8,719 bases of DNA from Pseudomonadota bacterium (GCA_023431245.1 JAEYXO010000153.1:1-8719), one strand, 5' to 3'. Counted from the first letter of the stretch, positions 1-6,267 are shown. The notes: generated by a model from the letters alone, not told the origin. Numbers and translations are program-made.

Positions 1-803
1 GCGAAGACCAGAGGGCCAAGGCGATGGCGATGATCGGTTCGACCATCGGCCTGTCGTTCGCGCTGTCGCTGGTGGCGAGTCCCTGGCTGGATCGCGTGAT
101 CGGCGTGCCGGGCATTTTCGCGCTGACCGGCCTGCTGGCGCTTGCCGGCATGATTGTGATGTGGCGCGTCATTCCCGACGTACCCCAGGCGCCGCCGGCA
201 CCCGGTCGGGCGCTGAAGGATTTCTGGAACGTGTTGACGGACCCGCAGCTTGCGCGGCTGAACTGGGGCATTTTTGCCCTGCATGCCGTGCTGATGGCGC
301 TGTTCATCGTCGTGCCTTTCAGCCTGCGCGACGCCGGGCTGCCTCTGGCCGAGCACTGGAAGGTCTATCTGCCGGTCATGATCGGTTCTTTCGTGCTGAT
401 GCTGCCGCCGGTGATGCAGGCCGGCAATCCGCTGCTGCTGCGGCGCTGGTTCATCATCGCTGTCGCCCTGCTCCTGGCGGGGCACCTGGCGCTGCCCTGG
501 CTGGCTTCAAGCATCCTGTTCTTGTCCTTGTTTTTGCTGCTGTTTTTCGTCCCCTTCAACGTGCTGGAGGCGCTGCTGCCGACGCTGACCACGCGGCTTG
601 CACCACCGCAGGCCAAGGGCACCGCGATCGGTCTCTACAGCACGATCCAGTTTTTCGGGACCTTCCTCGGAGCTGCCGCCGGCGGGTTCATCTACAAGTA
701 CTGGGGCATGGCCGGAGTGGTCGTGCTGGATGCGGGGCTTCTGGCGATCTGGCTTATACTCGCGCTGGGCATGCGCGTACCGCCACTGGCGAACCGGGCG
801 TAA
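1..803 (+). CDS. MFS transporter, C-terminal part (5' end outside window)
   Basis: The reading frame is open from base 3 to the TAA at 801-803, so the gene begins before the window; the ATG at 24 lies inside the protein and is not the true start. The first visible residues (EDQRAKAMAMIGSTIGLSF) resemble the loop and fifth helix of the major facilitator superfamily. About eight hydrophobic segments follow, consistent with TM5 to TM12, with a longer polar stretch (IPDVPQAPPAPGRALKDFW) as the central cytoplasmic loop between the two six-helix halves. The segment HWKVYLPVMIG resembles TM8 of YajR-type drug/proton antiporters, but the chain stops right after TM12 and lacks the C-terminal soluble domain of E. 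coli YajR. It is presumably an inner-membrane proton-coupled exporter of unknown substrate. The next gene is ssb, 75 bases on; this MFS-ssb pairing is common in betaproteobacteria, often with uvrA on the far side, which cannot be seen here. Confidence 0.9.
   Translation, partial: EDQRAKAMAMIGSTIGLSFALSLVASPWLDRVIGVPGIFALTGLLALAGMIVMWRVIPDVPQAPPAPGRALKDFWNVLTDPQLARLNWGIFALHAVLMALFIVVPFSLRDAGLPLAEHWKVYLPVMIGSFVLMLPPVMQAGNPLLLRRWFIIAVALLLAGHLALPWLASSILFLSLFLLLFFVPFNVLEALLPTLTTRLAPPQAKGTAIGLYSTIQFFGTFLGAAAGGFIYKYWGMAGVVVLDAGLLAIWLILALGMRVPPLANRA
755..760 (+). promoter_or_regulatory. Possible -10 box for ssb (weak)
   Basis: TATACT matches the sigma-70 -10 consensus at five of six positions and lies inside the 3' end of the MFS gene, about 120 bases before ssb. 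No good -35 hexamer stands at 16-18 bases. A TTGAAA at 824-829 is a second candidate -35, but its best -10 partner (TCGAAT, 849-854) needs a 19-base spacer. Either could drive ssb; both calls are weak. Confidence 0.25.
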
Positions 804-878
804 ACGGACGGCTGCCGGACGCGTTGAAACGGATGGGCGCGGCGGGCATCGAATATCTACTAAGAAGGAAAACCTCAC

Positions 879-1343
879 ATGGCATCGGTTAACAAGGTGA
901 TTCTGGTCGGCAACTTGGGCCGTGATCCTGAAGTGCGTTTCATGCCAAGCGGTGACGCCATGGCGAATCTCAACCTAGCCACGACGGACACCTGGAAAGA
1001 CAAGAAGAGTGGCGACAAGCAGGAGAAAACGGAGTGGCATCGGGTTGTGATTTTCGGCAAAACCGCCGAAATCGCCGGTGAGTACCTGAAGAAGGGTTCG
1101 CAGGTCTATATCGAGGGTCGTCTGCAGACCCGCAAGTGGACCGACAAGGAAGGGCAGGAGCGTTATACAACGGAGATTGTTGCTGACCGCATGCAGATGC
1201 TGGGTAGCCGCAGCGGCGGCAGCGGCAGTTTTGAAGGCAATGCCGGCGGTCGCGAATCCGCGCCCTCTTCGGGCGGCGGCAAGGCGCCGGCGAAGAAAAG
1301 CGGCGGGAGTTTCGACGACATGGACGACGACATTCCGTTTTAA
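879..1343 (+). CDS. ssb: Single-stranded DNA-binding protein SSB
   Basis: SSB coats single-stranded DNA as a homotetramer during replication, recombination and repair, and recruits partner proteins through its C-terminal tip. Residues 1-110 form the OB fold. The DNA-stacking aromatics of E. coli SSB (W40, W54, F60, W88) all appear shifted by one, as W39, W53, F59 and W87, the last in the conserved TRKWTD segment. A Gly/Ser/Ala/Lys-rich linker of roughly 35 residues follows (from about 112), then the acidic tip DDMDDDIPF, the standard docking peptide. At 154 residues it is slightly shorter than the E. coli protein (178), the difference lying in the linker. The start is well supported: AAGGA at 865-869 stands 9 bases before the ATG. 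The gene converges on the phosphotransacylase gene, with only 28 bases between the stop codons. Confidence 0.98.
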   Translation: MASVNKVILVGNLGRDPEVRFMPSGDAMANLNLATTDTWKDKKSGDKQEKTEWHRVVIFGKTAEIAGEYLKKGSQVYIEGRLQTRKWTDKEGQERYTTEIVADRMQMLGSRSGGSGSFEGNAGGRESAPSSGGGKAPAKKSGGSFDDMDDDIPF

Positions 1344-1354
1344 GGGAATGCTGT

Positions 1355-1397
1355 CACACGCCCGGCGGCAGTCAGCCGCCCGTTGAACGGGCGTGTG
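1355..1397. terminator. Inverted repeat between convergent genes, possible bidirectional terminator
   Basis: A perfect 10-base inverted repeat pairs CACACGCCCG (1355-1364) with CGGGCGTGTG (1388-1397). Inside it are two smaller overlapping palindromes, GGCGGC/GCCGCC (1364-1369/1375-1380) and CCCGTT/AACGGG (1379-1384/1386-1391), which compete for the same bases. It lies just after the ssb stop, and its right arm encodes the last residues of the opposing gene. No T-run follows on either strand, so a classical intrinsic terminator is not proven; a transcript-end structure shared by both genes is the simplest reading. Confidence 0.45.
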
Positions 1398-2298
1398 CGA
1401 CCAGGCAGGCGACGGCTGCTGATGCGATGCGGCTGTGTGCCGAATCGGCGCGGCTGGTCAGGATCACCGGCACGCGTGCGCCCATGACAACGCCGGCGGC
1501 CACGGCCCCGCCGAGATAAACCAGCGATTTGTAGAGAATATTTCCGGCTTCCAGTCCCGGCATCACCAGGATGTCCGTCCTGCCGCTGACCGGCGAGGAG
1601 ATGCCCTTGATGCGCGCGGCCTCGGCCGAGTACATGTTGTCGAAGGCCAGAGGGCCGTCGATGATGCCGCCGGTGATGCGGCCGTCCTTCGCCATGTCGC
1701 GCAGTGCGGCGGCGTGCTCGCTCGAAGGGATGGCCGGATTGACCGTTTCCACCGCCGACAGCACCGCGATGTGCGGTTGCCCGATGCCGATCGCATGCGC
1801 GACATCAATCGCGTTCTGCGTGATGTGGCGCTTGGCCTCGAGGCCGGGCGCGATGTTGACCGCGGCATCGCTGATCAGCAGCAGGCGGTCGTGGGCCGGC
1901 ACGTCCATCACGAAGACATGGCTGATCCTGCGTTCGGTGCGCAGGCCCGCATCACGCGCGACGATGACCCCCATCAGTTCGTCCGTGTGCAGGCTGCCTT
2001 TCATCAGCAGCGCGGCTTCGCCGTCACGCGCCAGTTCCGCGGCCCGGCGCGCGCTGGCCTGCGCATCCGCCGCGTCCTCGATCACGCAACCCGAAATGTC
2101 CAGCCGCGCATCGTCAGCGACCTGCTTGATGAGTTCCCTGGGGCCGACCAGCAGCGGCAGGATCAGACCCGCCGCGGCGGCCTCCAGCGCTCCGGCCAGT
2201 GCCGGCTCGCTGCAGGGGTACACCACGGCGGTTCGGGCGGGGCCGCGGTCACGGGCGCGTTCGACGAGTTGATGGCTGCGTGGGGCGGCGGTTTTCAT
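1372..2298 (-). CDS. Phosphate acetyl/butyryl-transferase (Pta/Ptb family)
   Basis: This family transfers an acyl group between CoA and inorganic phosphate, normally giving an acyl phosphate for acetate or butyrate kinase. From the ATG at 2298 the protein has 308 residues, the size of a single Pta/Ptb catalytic domain, without the MaoC-like N-terminal half of the longer bifunctional proteobacterial proteins. The C-terminal signature VPVILTSRADSAHSR (Ser282, Arg283) resembles the active-site Ser-Arg region, and the SRADSA form looks more like phosphate butyryltransferase than like SRG-type Pta. Other family segments are LLVGP, LMKGSLHTDELM, PGLEAGNILYKSL and GGAVAAGVVMGA. An upstream in-frame ATG at 2349 would add 17 residues (MACFSNSESG...), but a perfect TATAAT at 2352-2357 puts the expected transcript start near 2345, after that codon, so I prefer 2298. 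Neither start has a clear Shine-Dalgarno. No acyl kinase gene is adjacent, so substrate and partner are open. Confidence 0.9.
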   Translation of the reverse strand: MKTAAPRSHQLVERARDRGPARTAVVYPCSEPALAGALEAAAAGLILPLLVGPRELIKQVADDARLDISGCVIEDAADAQASARRAAELARDGEAALLMKGSLHTDELMGVIVARDAGLRTERRISHVFVMDVPAHDRLLLISDAAVNIAPGLEAKRHITQNAIDVAHAIGIGQPHIAVLSAVETVNPAIPSSEHAAALRDMAKDGRITGGIIDGPLAFDNMYSAEAARIKGISSPVSGRTDILVMPGLEAGNILYKSLVYLGGAVAAGVVMGARVPVILTSRADSAHSRIASAAVACLVAHARSTGG

Positions 2299-2351
2299 CG
2301 GTGCGGGCGGAGTGGGGTTGCCGGATTCGGAGTTGGAAAAGCAAGCCATTG

Positions 2352-2357
2352 ATTATA
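2352..2357 (-). promoter_or_regulatory. -10 box of the phosphotransacylase promoter
   Basis: The minus strand reads TATAAT, a perfect sigma-70 -10 hexamer. No close -35 match is found at 16-18 bases. The expected start near 2345 gives a leader of roughly 45 bases to the ATG at 2298, and this decides the start chosen for that gene. Confidence 0.55.
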
Positions 2358-2516
2358 AGAGGAATCCTTTCCGGCAGTGGATGAAGTGGCCGGGACTGGC
2401 CGGTGGCAGCCGGATCGGTCGTCGCCTGACGGGGTCGGGGAATCCGCTGGCGGGGACTTGAAATATCCCGGTGGCCGCCCGCATATCGCCGGGGGAAAGT
2501 CCGTAACCGTCTCAGG

Positions 2517-2522
2517 TATAAT
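2517..2522 (+). promoter_or_regulatory. -10 box of the zinc-ribbon/DUF502/aspS operon promoter
   Basis: The plus strand reads GGTATAATGC with a perfect TATAAT, 28 bases before the ATG at 2550, giving an expected leader of about 20 bases. The -35 region is poor, so the promoter may depend on an activator or be read through its -10. A TTGAAA at 2458-2463 is too far upstream to pair with it. This is the first promoter candidate ahead of the long plus-strand gene run. Confidence 0.6.
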
Positions 2523-2549
2523 GCTTTTTTACGATTTTTGGAGTGCGCC

Positions 2550-2840
2550 ATGCCGATTTACGAGTATCGATGCGAGGCGTGCGGGTTCCAGAAGGAATTC
2601 CTGCAACGCATCAGCGACGCGCCGCTGACCGAGTGTCCGGAGTGCCGCAAGAACACACTCAGCAAGATGGTGACCGCGGCCGGATTCCAGTTGAAGGGCA
2701 GCGGCTGGTATGCCACCGATTTCCGCGACAAGGGCAGCAAACCCGCCGCTGACAGCGCGAAATCCGGCGACAGTGCCAAGAAAGACGAATCCAAGGCCGA
2801 GGCCGCCTGCGGTGCCGGAGCCTGTCCCGCCTGTAACTGA
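2550..2840 (+). CDS. FmdB-family zinc-ribbon protein
   Basis: This is a 96-residue protein starting MPIYEYRCEACG, the hallmark of the FmdB regulatory family. Two CxxC knuckles (C8/C11 and C29/C32) form a single predicted zinc ribbon. The segment LSKMVTAAGFQLKGSGWYATDF (about 37-58) is the conserved second half. A low-complexity Ser/Lys/Asp/Ala tail follows and ends in three further cysteines (C87, C92, C95). The family is named after a formamidase-cluster regulator in Methylophilus, but its molecular job is unknown. A TTG at 2538 could extend the frame by four residues; I prefer the ATG at 2550 because GGAG at 2540-2543 stands six bases before it and the family begins with MPxYEY. It leads the operon that continues into DUF502 and aspS, an arrangement common in betaproteobacteria. 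Confidence 0.95.
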   Translation: MPIYEYRCEACGFQKEFLQRISDAPLTECPECRKNTLSKMVTAAGFQLKGSGWYATDFRDKGSKPAADSAKSGDSAKKDESKAEAACGAGACPACN

Positions 2841-2855
2841 CATCCGCTGAGGGGC

Positions 2856-2917
2856 CCGGCATCCAATGCCGGCCTGAGCGCGGTCCTGCTGTCCGCCGCC
2901 CGGCACAGTCGCCGGGC
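2856..2917 (+). repeat. Two GC-rich hairpins between the zinc-ribbon gene and the DUF502 gene
   Basis: The first perfect 7-base stem is CCGGCAT/ATGCCGG (2856-2862 and 2866-2872, loop of 3). The second is GCCCGGC/GCCGGGC (2898-2904 and 2911-2917, loop of 6). Neither is followed by a T-run, so they look more like processing, stability or attenuation elements in the 101-base spacer than terminators. Confidence 0.45.
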
Positions 2918-2941
2918 AGGCCGGGCAGCGCCTGAAGATCA

Positions 2942-3595
2942 ATGTTCAAGAAAACCGCCATCAAAAGCTACATCGTCACCGGTCTGCTGATCTGGGTGCC
3001 GCTGGTGATCACGCTGTGGGTGCTGAACCTGCTGGTGAGCATCATGGACCAGAGCCTGCAGCTGCTGCCGAATGCGCTGCTCACCGAGAGCTGGCTGGGC
3101 GTGCATGTTCCCGGTCTGGGCGTGATCCTGACGGTGCTGGTCGTGTTCTCCACGGGCGTGCTTGCGGCCAATATCCTCGGCCAGCGGCTGGTGCAGTTCT
3201 GGGAGGGCATCCTCGCGCGAATTCCGGTCGTCAACAGCATCTACAACAGCGTCAAGCAGGTCAGCGATACCCTGTTCTCCGGCACCGGCCATGCGTTCCG
3301 CAAGGTGCTGCTGGTGCGTTACCCGCATCCCCAGGCCTGGTCGCTTGCCTTCCAGACCAACGTGCCGGTCGAAGTGGGCGTGCGGCTGCCGGAGGACTAT
3401 GTCGCGGTGTTCATCCCGACGACGCCGAGCCCCGTCAACGGGTTTTATTTTTACGTGCGGCGCGAGGATGTCATCGAACTCGACATGTCAGTGGACGCCG
3501 CCTTCAAATACATTGTTTCCATGGGTGTGGTGGCTCCGGCCGGCAGCAATGGCGAGGCTGGCTCCAGGGCGCAACCCGCAAATAATTCACTTTAA
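2942..3595 (+). CDS. DUF502 inner-membrane protein
   Basis: This is a 217-residue protein of the DUF502 family, whose function is not established. A basic N-terminus (MFKKTAIKSY) leads into a first membrane helix at about residues 11-35 and a second at about 57-80. Between them is a short loop containing LLPNALL, probably periplasmic. The conserved block RIPVVNSIYNSVKQVSDTLF (93-112) follows the second helix, and the remainder, with segments such as FIPTTPSPVNGFYFYV, is a soluble domain predicted to face the cytoplasm. The gene begins 101 bases after the zinc-ribbon gene with only a weak purine stretch (TGAAGA, 2933-2938) as ribosome site. It ends 12 bases before aspS. The order zinc ribbon, DUF502, aspS recurs in betaproteobacteria, but no functional link to tRNA charging is known to me. 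Confidence 0.93.
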   Translation: MFKKTAIKSYIVTGLLIWVPLVITLWVLNLLVSIMDQSLQLLPNALLTESWLGVHVPGLGVILTVLVVFSTGVLAANILGQRLVQFWEGILARIPVVNSIYNSVKQVSDTLFSGTGHAFRKVLLVRYPHPQAWSLAFQTNVPVEVGVRLPEDYVAVFIPTTPSPVNGFYFYVRREDVIELDMSVDAAFKYIVSMGVVAPAGSNGEAGSRAQPANNSL

Positions 3596-3607
3596 AATCA
3601 AATACTT

Positions 3608-5392
3608 ATGTCTATGCGCAGCCATTACTGCGGTTTGGTCGACCGCAAACTCCTCGGCCAGACCGTCAGCCTCTGCGGCTGGGTGCATCGCCGTCGCGAC
3701 CATGGGGGCGTTATTTTCATCGACCTGCGCGACCGCGAAGGCCTGGTGCAGATCGTCTGCGATCCGGACCGCGCGGAAACCTTCGCCGCCGCCGACAGCC
3801 TGCGCAACGAGTTCGTGATCCGCGTCGAAGGCAAGGTGCGCGAGCGGCCTGCCGGCACCACCAACGCCAACCTCGTGAGCGGTGAAATCGAGGTGCTGGC
3901 GACAACACTGGAAGTGCTGAACCCCTCGCAGACGCCGCCCTTCATGATGGATGACGAACAGCTGTCCGAGAACGTGCGCCTGCAGTACCGCTTTCTCGAT
4001 CTGCGTCGCCCGCAGATGCAGAAACATCTGCGCCTGCGCCACCAGGCTGCGCGCGCGGTGCGCAACTATCTCGATGACAACGGTTTCGTCGACGTCGAGA
4101 CGCCGATGCTCTACAAGTCGACGCCCGAGGGCGCGCGCGAGTTCCTGGTGCCCTCGCGCATGCACGACGGGCAGTTCTACGCGCTGCCGCAGTCGCCGCA
4201 GCTGTTCAAGCAGCTGCTGATGGTGGCCGGTTACGACCGCTACTACCAGATCGTCAAATGTTTCCGCGACGAGGACCTGCGCGCCGACCGCCAGCCCGAA
4301 TTCACCCAGATCGACATCGAGACCTCCTTCCTCGGCGAACGCGAGATCCAGGATCTGATGGAAGGTCTGATCCGTCACCTGTTCAAGCAGGTGCTCGATG
4401 TCGAACTCGGCGCCTTTCCGCGTCTGAGTTATGCGGAAGCGATGGCGAAGTACGGCTCGGACAAGCCCGACCTGCGCGTGAAGCTCGAGCTGACCGACCT
4501 CAGCGACCTGATGACGCAGGTCGAGTTCAAGGTCTTCAAGCAGGCGATTGCGCTGAAGGACGGCAAGGTCGTTGCGCTGCGCGTGCCCGGCGGCGCCGCG
4601 CTGACGCGCAAGGAAATCGACGACTACACCGCATTTGTCGGCATCTACGGCGCGAAGGGCCTGGCTTACATCAAGGTCAACGACGTCACGCAGCTCAACG
4701 AGCAGGGGCTGCAGTCGCCGATCGTCAAGTTCCTGCCGCAGCCGGTTCTGGCCGGCATACTCGAGCGTACCGGCGCCGCCAACGGCGACCTGATCTTCTT
4801 CGGCGCCGATCGCAGGAAAGTGGTTTGGGATGCGCTCGGGGCGCTGCGCGTCAAGGTCGGCCACGAGAAGGGCCATGCCGAAGCCGGCTGGCGGCCGTGC
4901 TGGGTCGTGGATTTTCCGGCCTTCGAATATGACGAAGAGGCGCAGCGCTGGAATGCCGCGCATCATCCGTTCACCGCACCGAAGGACGAACATGTCGGCT
5001 TGCTGGCGACCGATCCCGGCCAGGTACTGGCCAAGGCCTATGACGTGGCGCTGAACGGCTGGGAAATCGGCGGCGGCTCGGTGCGCATCCACCGCGCCGA
5101 GGTGCAGTCGCAGGTGTTCGCCGCGCTGGGCATCACGCCTGAAGACGCGCGCGCCAAGTTCGGCTTCCTGCTCGACGCGCTGTCGTACGGCGCGCCGCCG
5201 CACGGCGGCATTGCCTTCGGCCTGGACCGCATCGTCACGCTGATGACGGGCGCCGAGTCGATCCGCGAGGTGATTGCCTTCCCGAAGACGCAGCGCGGAC
5301 AGGACCTGATGGTGGATGCGCCGACGCCGGTGACCGAAAAACAGCTGCGCGAGCTGCACATCCGGCTGCGCAACGCCACCCCGGCCGCGTAG
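3608..5392 (+). CDS. aspS: Aspartate--tRNA ligase, predicted non-discriminating (Asp/Asn)
   Basis: This class II synthetase activates aspartate with ATP and charges tRNA(Asp). At 594 residues it is normal for the bacterial type (E. coli 590). The N-terminal OB fold (about 1-110) binds the anticodon. Motif 2 is FRDEDLRADRQPEFTQID, with Arg220 matching E. coli Arg217; motif 3 is GGIAFGLDRI, with Arg541 matching E. coli Arg537. The bacterial GAD insertion lies between them. In the anticodon domain it has His32 in RRDHGG, where E. coli has RRDLGS, and Gly83 in PAGT. These align with His31 and Gly82 of the Pseudomonas aeruginosa enzyme, which I recall being tied to relaxed tRNA recognition, so Asp-tRNA(Asn) is probably also made for GatCAB (not in this window). 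The ATG at 3608 gives MSMRSHYCGLV, as in related proteins; no Shine-Dalgarno precedes it. A second ATG lies two codons in. Confidence 0.98.
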   Translation: MSMRSHYCGLVDRKLLGQTVSLCGWVHRRRDHGGVIFIDLRDREGLVQIVCDPDRAETFAAADSLRNEFVIRVEGKVRERPAGTTNANLVSGEIEVLATTLEVLNPSQTPPFMMDDEQLSENVRLQYRFLDLRRPQMQKHLRLRHQAARAVRNYLDDNGFVDVETPMLYKSTPEGAREFLVPSRMHDGQFYALPQSPQLFKQLLMVAGYDRYYQIVKCFRDEDLRADRQPEFTQIDIETSFLGEREIQDLMEGLIRHLFKQVLDVELGAFPRLSYAEAMAKYGSDKPDLRVKLELTDLSDLMTQVEFKVFKQAIALKDGKVVALRVPGGAALTRKEIDDYTAFVGIYGAKGLAYIKVNDVTQLNEQGLQSPIVKFLPQPVLAGILERTGAANGDLIFFGADRRKVVWDALGALRVKVGHEKGHAEAGWRPCWVVDFPAFEYDEEAQRWNAAHHPFTAPKDEHVGLLATDPGQVLAKAYDVALNGWEIGGGSVRIHRAEVQSQVFAALGITPEDARAKFGFLLDALSYGAPPHGGIAFGLDRIVTLMTGAESIREVIAFPKTQRGQDLMVDAPTPVTEKQLRELHIRLRNATPAA

Positions 5393-5422
5393 ACGGGCCG
5401 GGTCGCGCGGCGGGCGGCTCCC

Positions 5423-5860
5423 ATGCGTTTCCTGCGGCGGCTGCGCCATGCCCCGCGCTGGATGGTCCTGGCCGCCGTCGCCGTGCTGTCGGGCATGGTC
5501 CTGGCGCGCGGTGACGCGCCGTCCCTGTCAGCAATCCATCTCGGCGAACTGCCGCCCGAAGCCAGGCAGACACTGAAGCTGATCCAAAGCGGCGGCCCCT
5601 ATCCCCATGACCGCGACGGCATCACCTTTAACAATTACGAGAAGCTGCTGCCGCCGGCGCGGCGGGGGCACTACAGCGAATACACCGTGATGACGCCGGG
5701 CATCCGGCATCGCGGCGCGCGGCGCATCGTCGTCGGCTGCGAACGCGTCCGCCCGCAGCCGCGGCCGGAACGCAGCTTGTGGCTGGCGCATTGCCGCGAT
5801 GGCGGCGAGTTTTACTACACCGCCGATCATTACCGCAGCTTCCGGCGCATCATCGAATGA
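5423..5860 (+). CDS. Exported guanyl-specific ribonuclease, barnase/RNase Sa type
   Basis: The 145-residue product belongs to the microbial N1/T1/barnase ribonucleases, which cut RNA after guanosine through a 2',3'-cyclic phosphate. Aligned by eye with RNase Sa, the catalytic set is complete: Glu86 in HYSEYTVMTPG (Sa Glu54), Arg97 and Arg101 in RHRGARRIVVG (Sa Arg65, Arg69) and His136 in YYTADHYRSF (Sa His85). FNNYEKLLP (69-77) matches the guanine-binding loop, with Glu73 for Sa Glu41. The N-terminus is a likely Sec signal: basic residues 1-12, hydrophobic 13-28, possible cleavage after VLA28 or GDA32. Cys106 and Cys124 flank a basic, proline-rich loop and could form a disulfide after export. 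The gene starts 30 bases after aspS without an evident Shine-Dalgarno. Its TGA overlaps the barstar ATG, so toxin and inhibitor are translationally coupled. Family assignment is strong; the biological target is unknown. Confidence 0.92.
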   Translation: MRFLRRLRHAPRWMVLAAVAVLSGMVLARGDAPSLSAIHLGELPPEARQTLKLIQSGGPYPHDRDGITFNNYEKLLPPARRGHYSEYTVMTPGIRHRGARRIVVGCERVRPQPRPERSLWLAHCRDGGEFYYTADHYRSFRRIIE

Positions 5861-6267
5861 AGACAACACCATTGAGTGCAGGGACCAACGGCGTTTACCG
5901 CCTGCCGCGGCAGGACGTTGCGGAGGACCGGGCCGGATTGCGCGTGGTGGCGGCCGACCTGCGCCGTGCACGCGGCAAAACGGCCGCGTTGCGCGTGCTG
6001 GCCGGCGCGTTTTCGGCTCCCGCCGATTTCGGCGGCAACTGGGATGCACTCAACGACATGCTGCAGGATCTGTCCTGGCTGTCCGGGCGGGAGCAGGGCG
6101 TCGTGCTGCGGCTGTCCGGCACGGCGGGATTTTCCGCGGCCGCTCCGGAGGATTTCGCGCTGCTGCTTGAAATTCTCGCTGAAGCCGCGGCGTACTGGCG
6201 CGGGAAAAAACGCGTGTTTGTCGTGTTCTGCGATGCCACCGGCCTGCCGGAGTTCCCGCCGTCATGA
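5857..6267 (+). CDS. Barstar-family ribonuclease inhibitor
   Basis: Barstar binds the active site of barnase-type ribonucleases in the cytoplasm and so protects the producing cell. The 136-residue protein has the signature FSAPADFGGNWDALNDMLQDLSWL (from residue 52); Asp63 and Asp67 correspond to Asp35 and Asp39 of Bacillus barstar, the residues that contact the enzyme's catalytic site. It is longer than the 90-residue Bacillus protein because of an N-terminal extension (about 1-45, with GVYRLP), usual in proteobacterial members. A final strand (KKRVFVVFCDA) fits the barstar fold. I chose the ATG at 5857, which overlaps the ribonuclease stop as ATGA; the frame is open further upstream, but that lies inside the ribonuclease gene. 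Its own TGA overlaps the nudB start in the same way. There is no signal peptide, as expected for a cytoplasmic immunity protein. Confidence 0.92.
   Translation: MKTTPLSAGTNGVYRLPRQDVAEDRAGLRVVAADLRRARGKTAALRVLAGAFSAPADFGGNWDALNDMLQDLSWLSGREQGVVLRLSGTAGFSAAAPEDFALLLEILAEAAAYWRGKKRVFVVFCDATGLPEFPPS

Noticed and set aside
1435..2352. Long plus-strand open frames opposite the phosphotransacylase gene
   Set aside because: The minus-strand frame encodes clear family motifs; the plus-strand products are Arg/His/Gln-rich shadows without motifs.
5384..5411. A hairpin GCCGCG/CGCGGC spanning the aspS stop and the space before the ribonuclease start
   Set aside because: A six-base all-GC stem with a 16-base loop is expected by chance in sequence this GC-rich.
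3587..5449. A 620-residue open frame on the minus strand covering the whole aspS gene
   Set aside because: It is antisense to an unmistakable AspRS, has a composition rich in His, Arg, Gln and Ala with no recognisable motif, and arises from GC-rich codon bias in the opposite frame.
5423..6267. Possibility that the ribonuclease-barstar pair is part of a mobile element or a polymorphic-toxin delivery system
   Set aside because: No integrase, transposase, terminal repeats, delivery domain or secretion gene is seen, and base composition looks like that of the neighbours.
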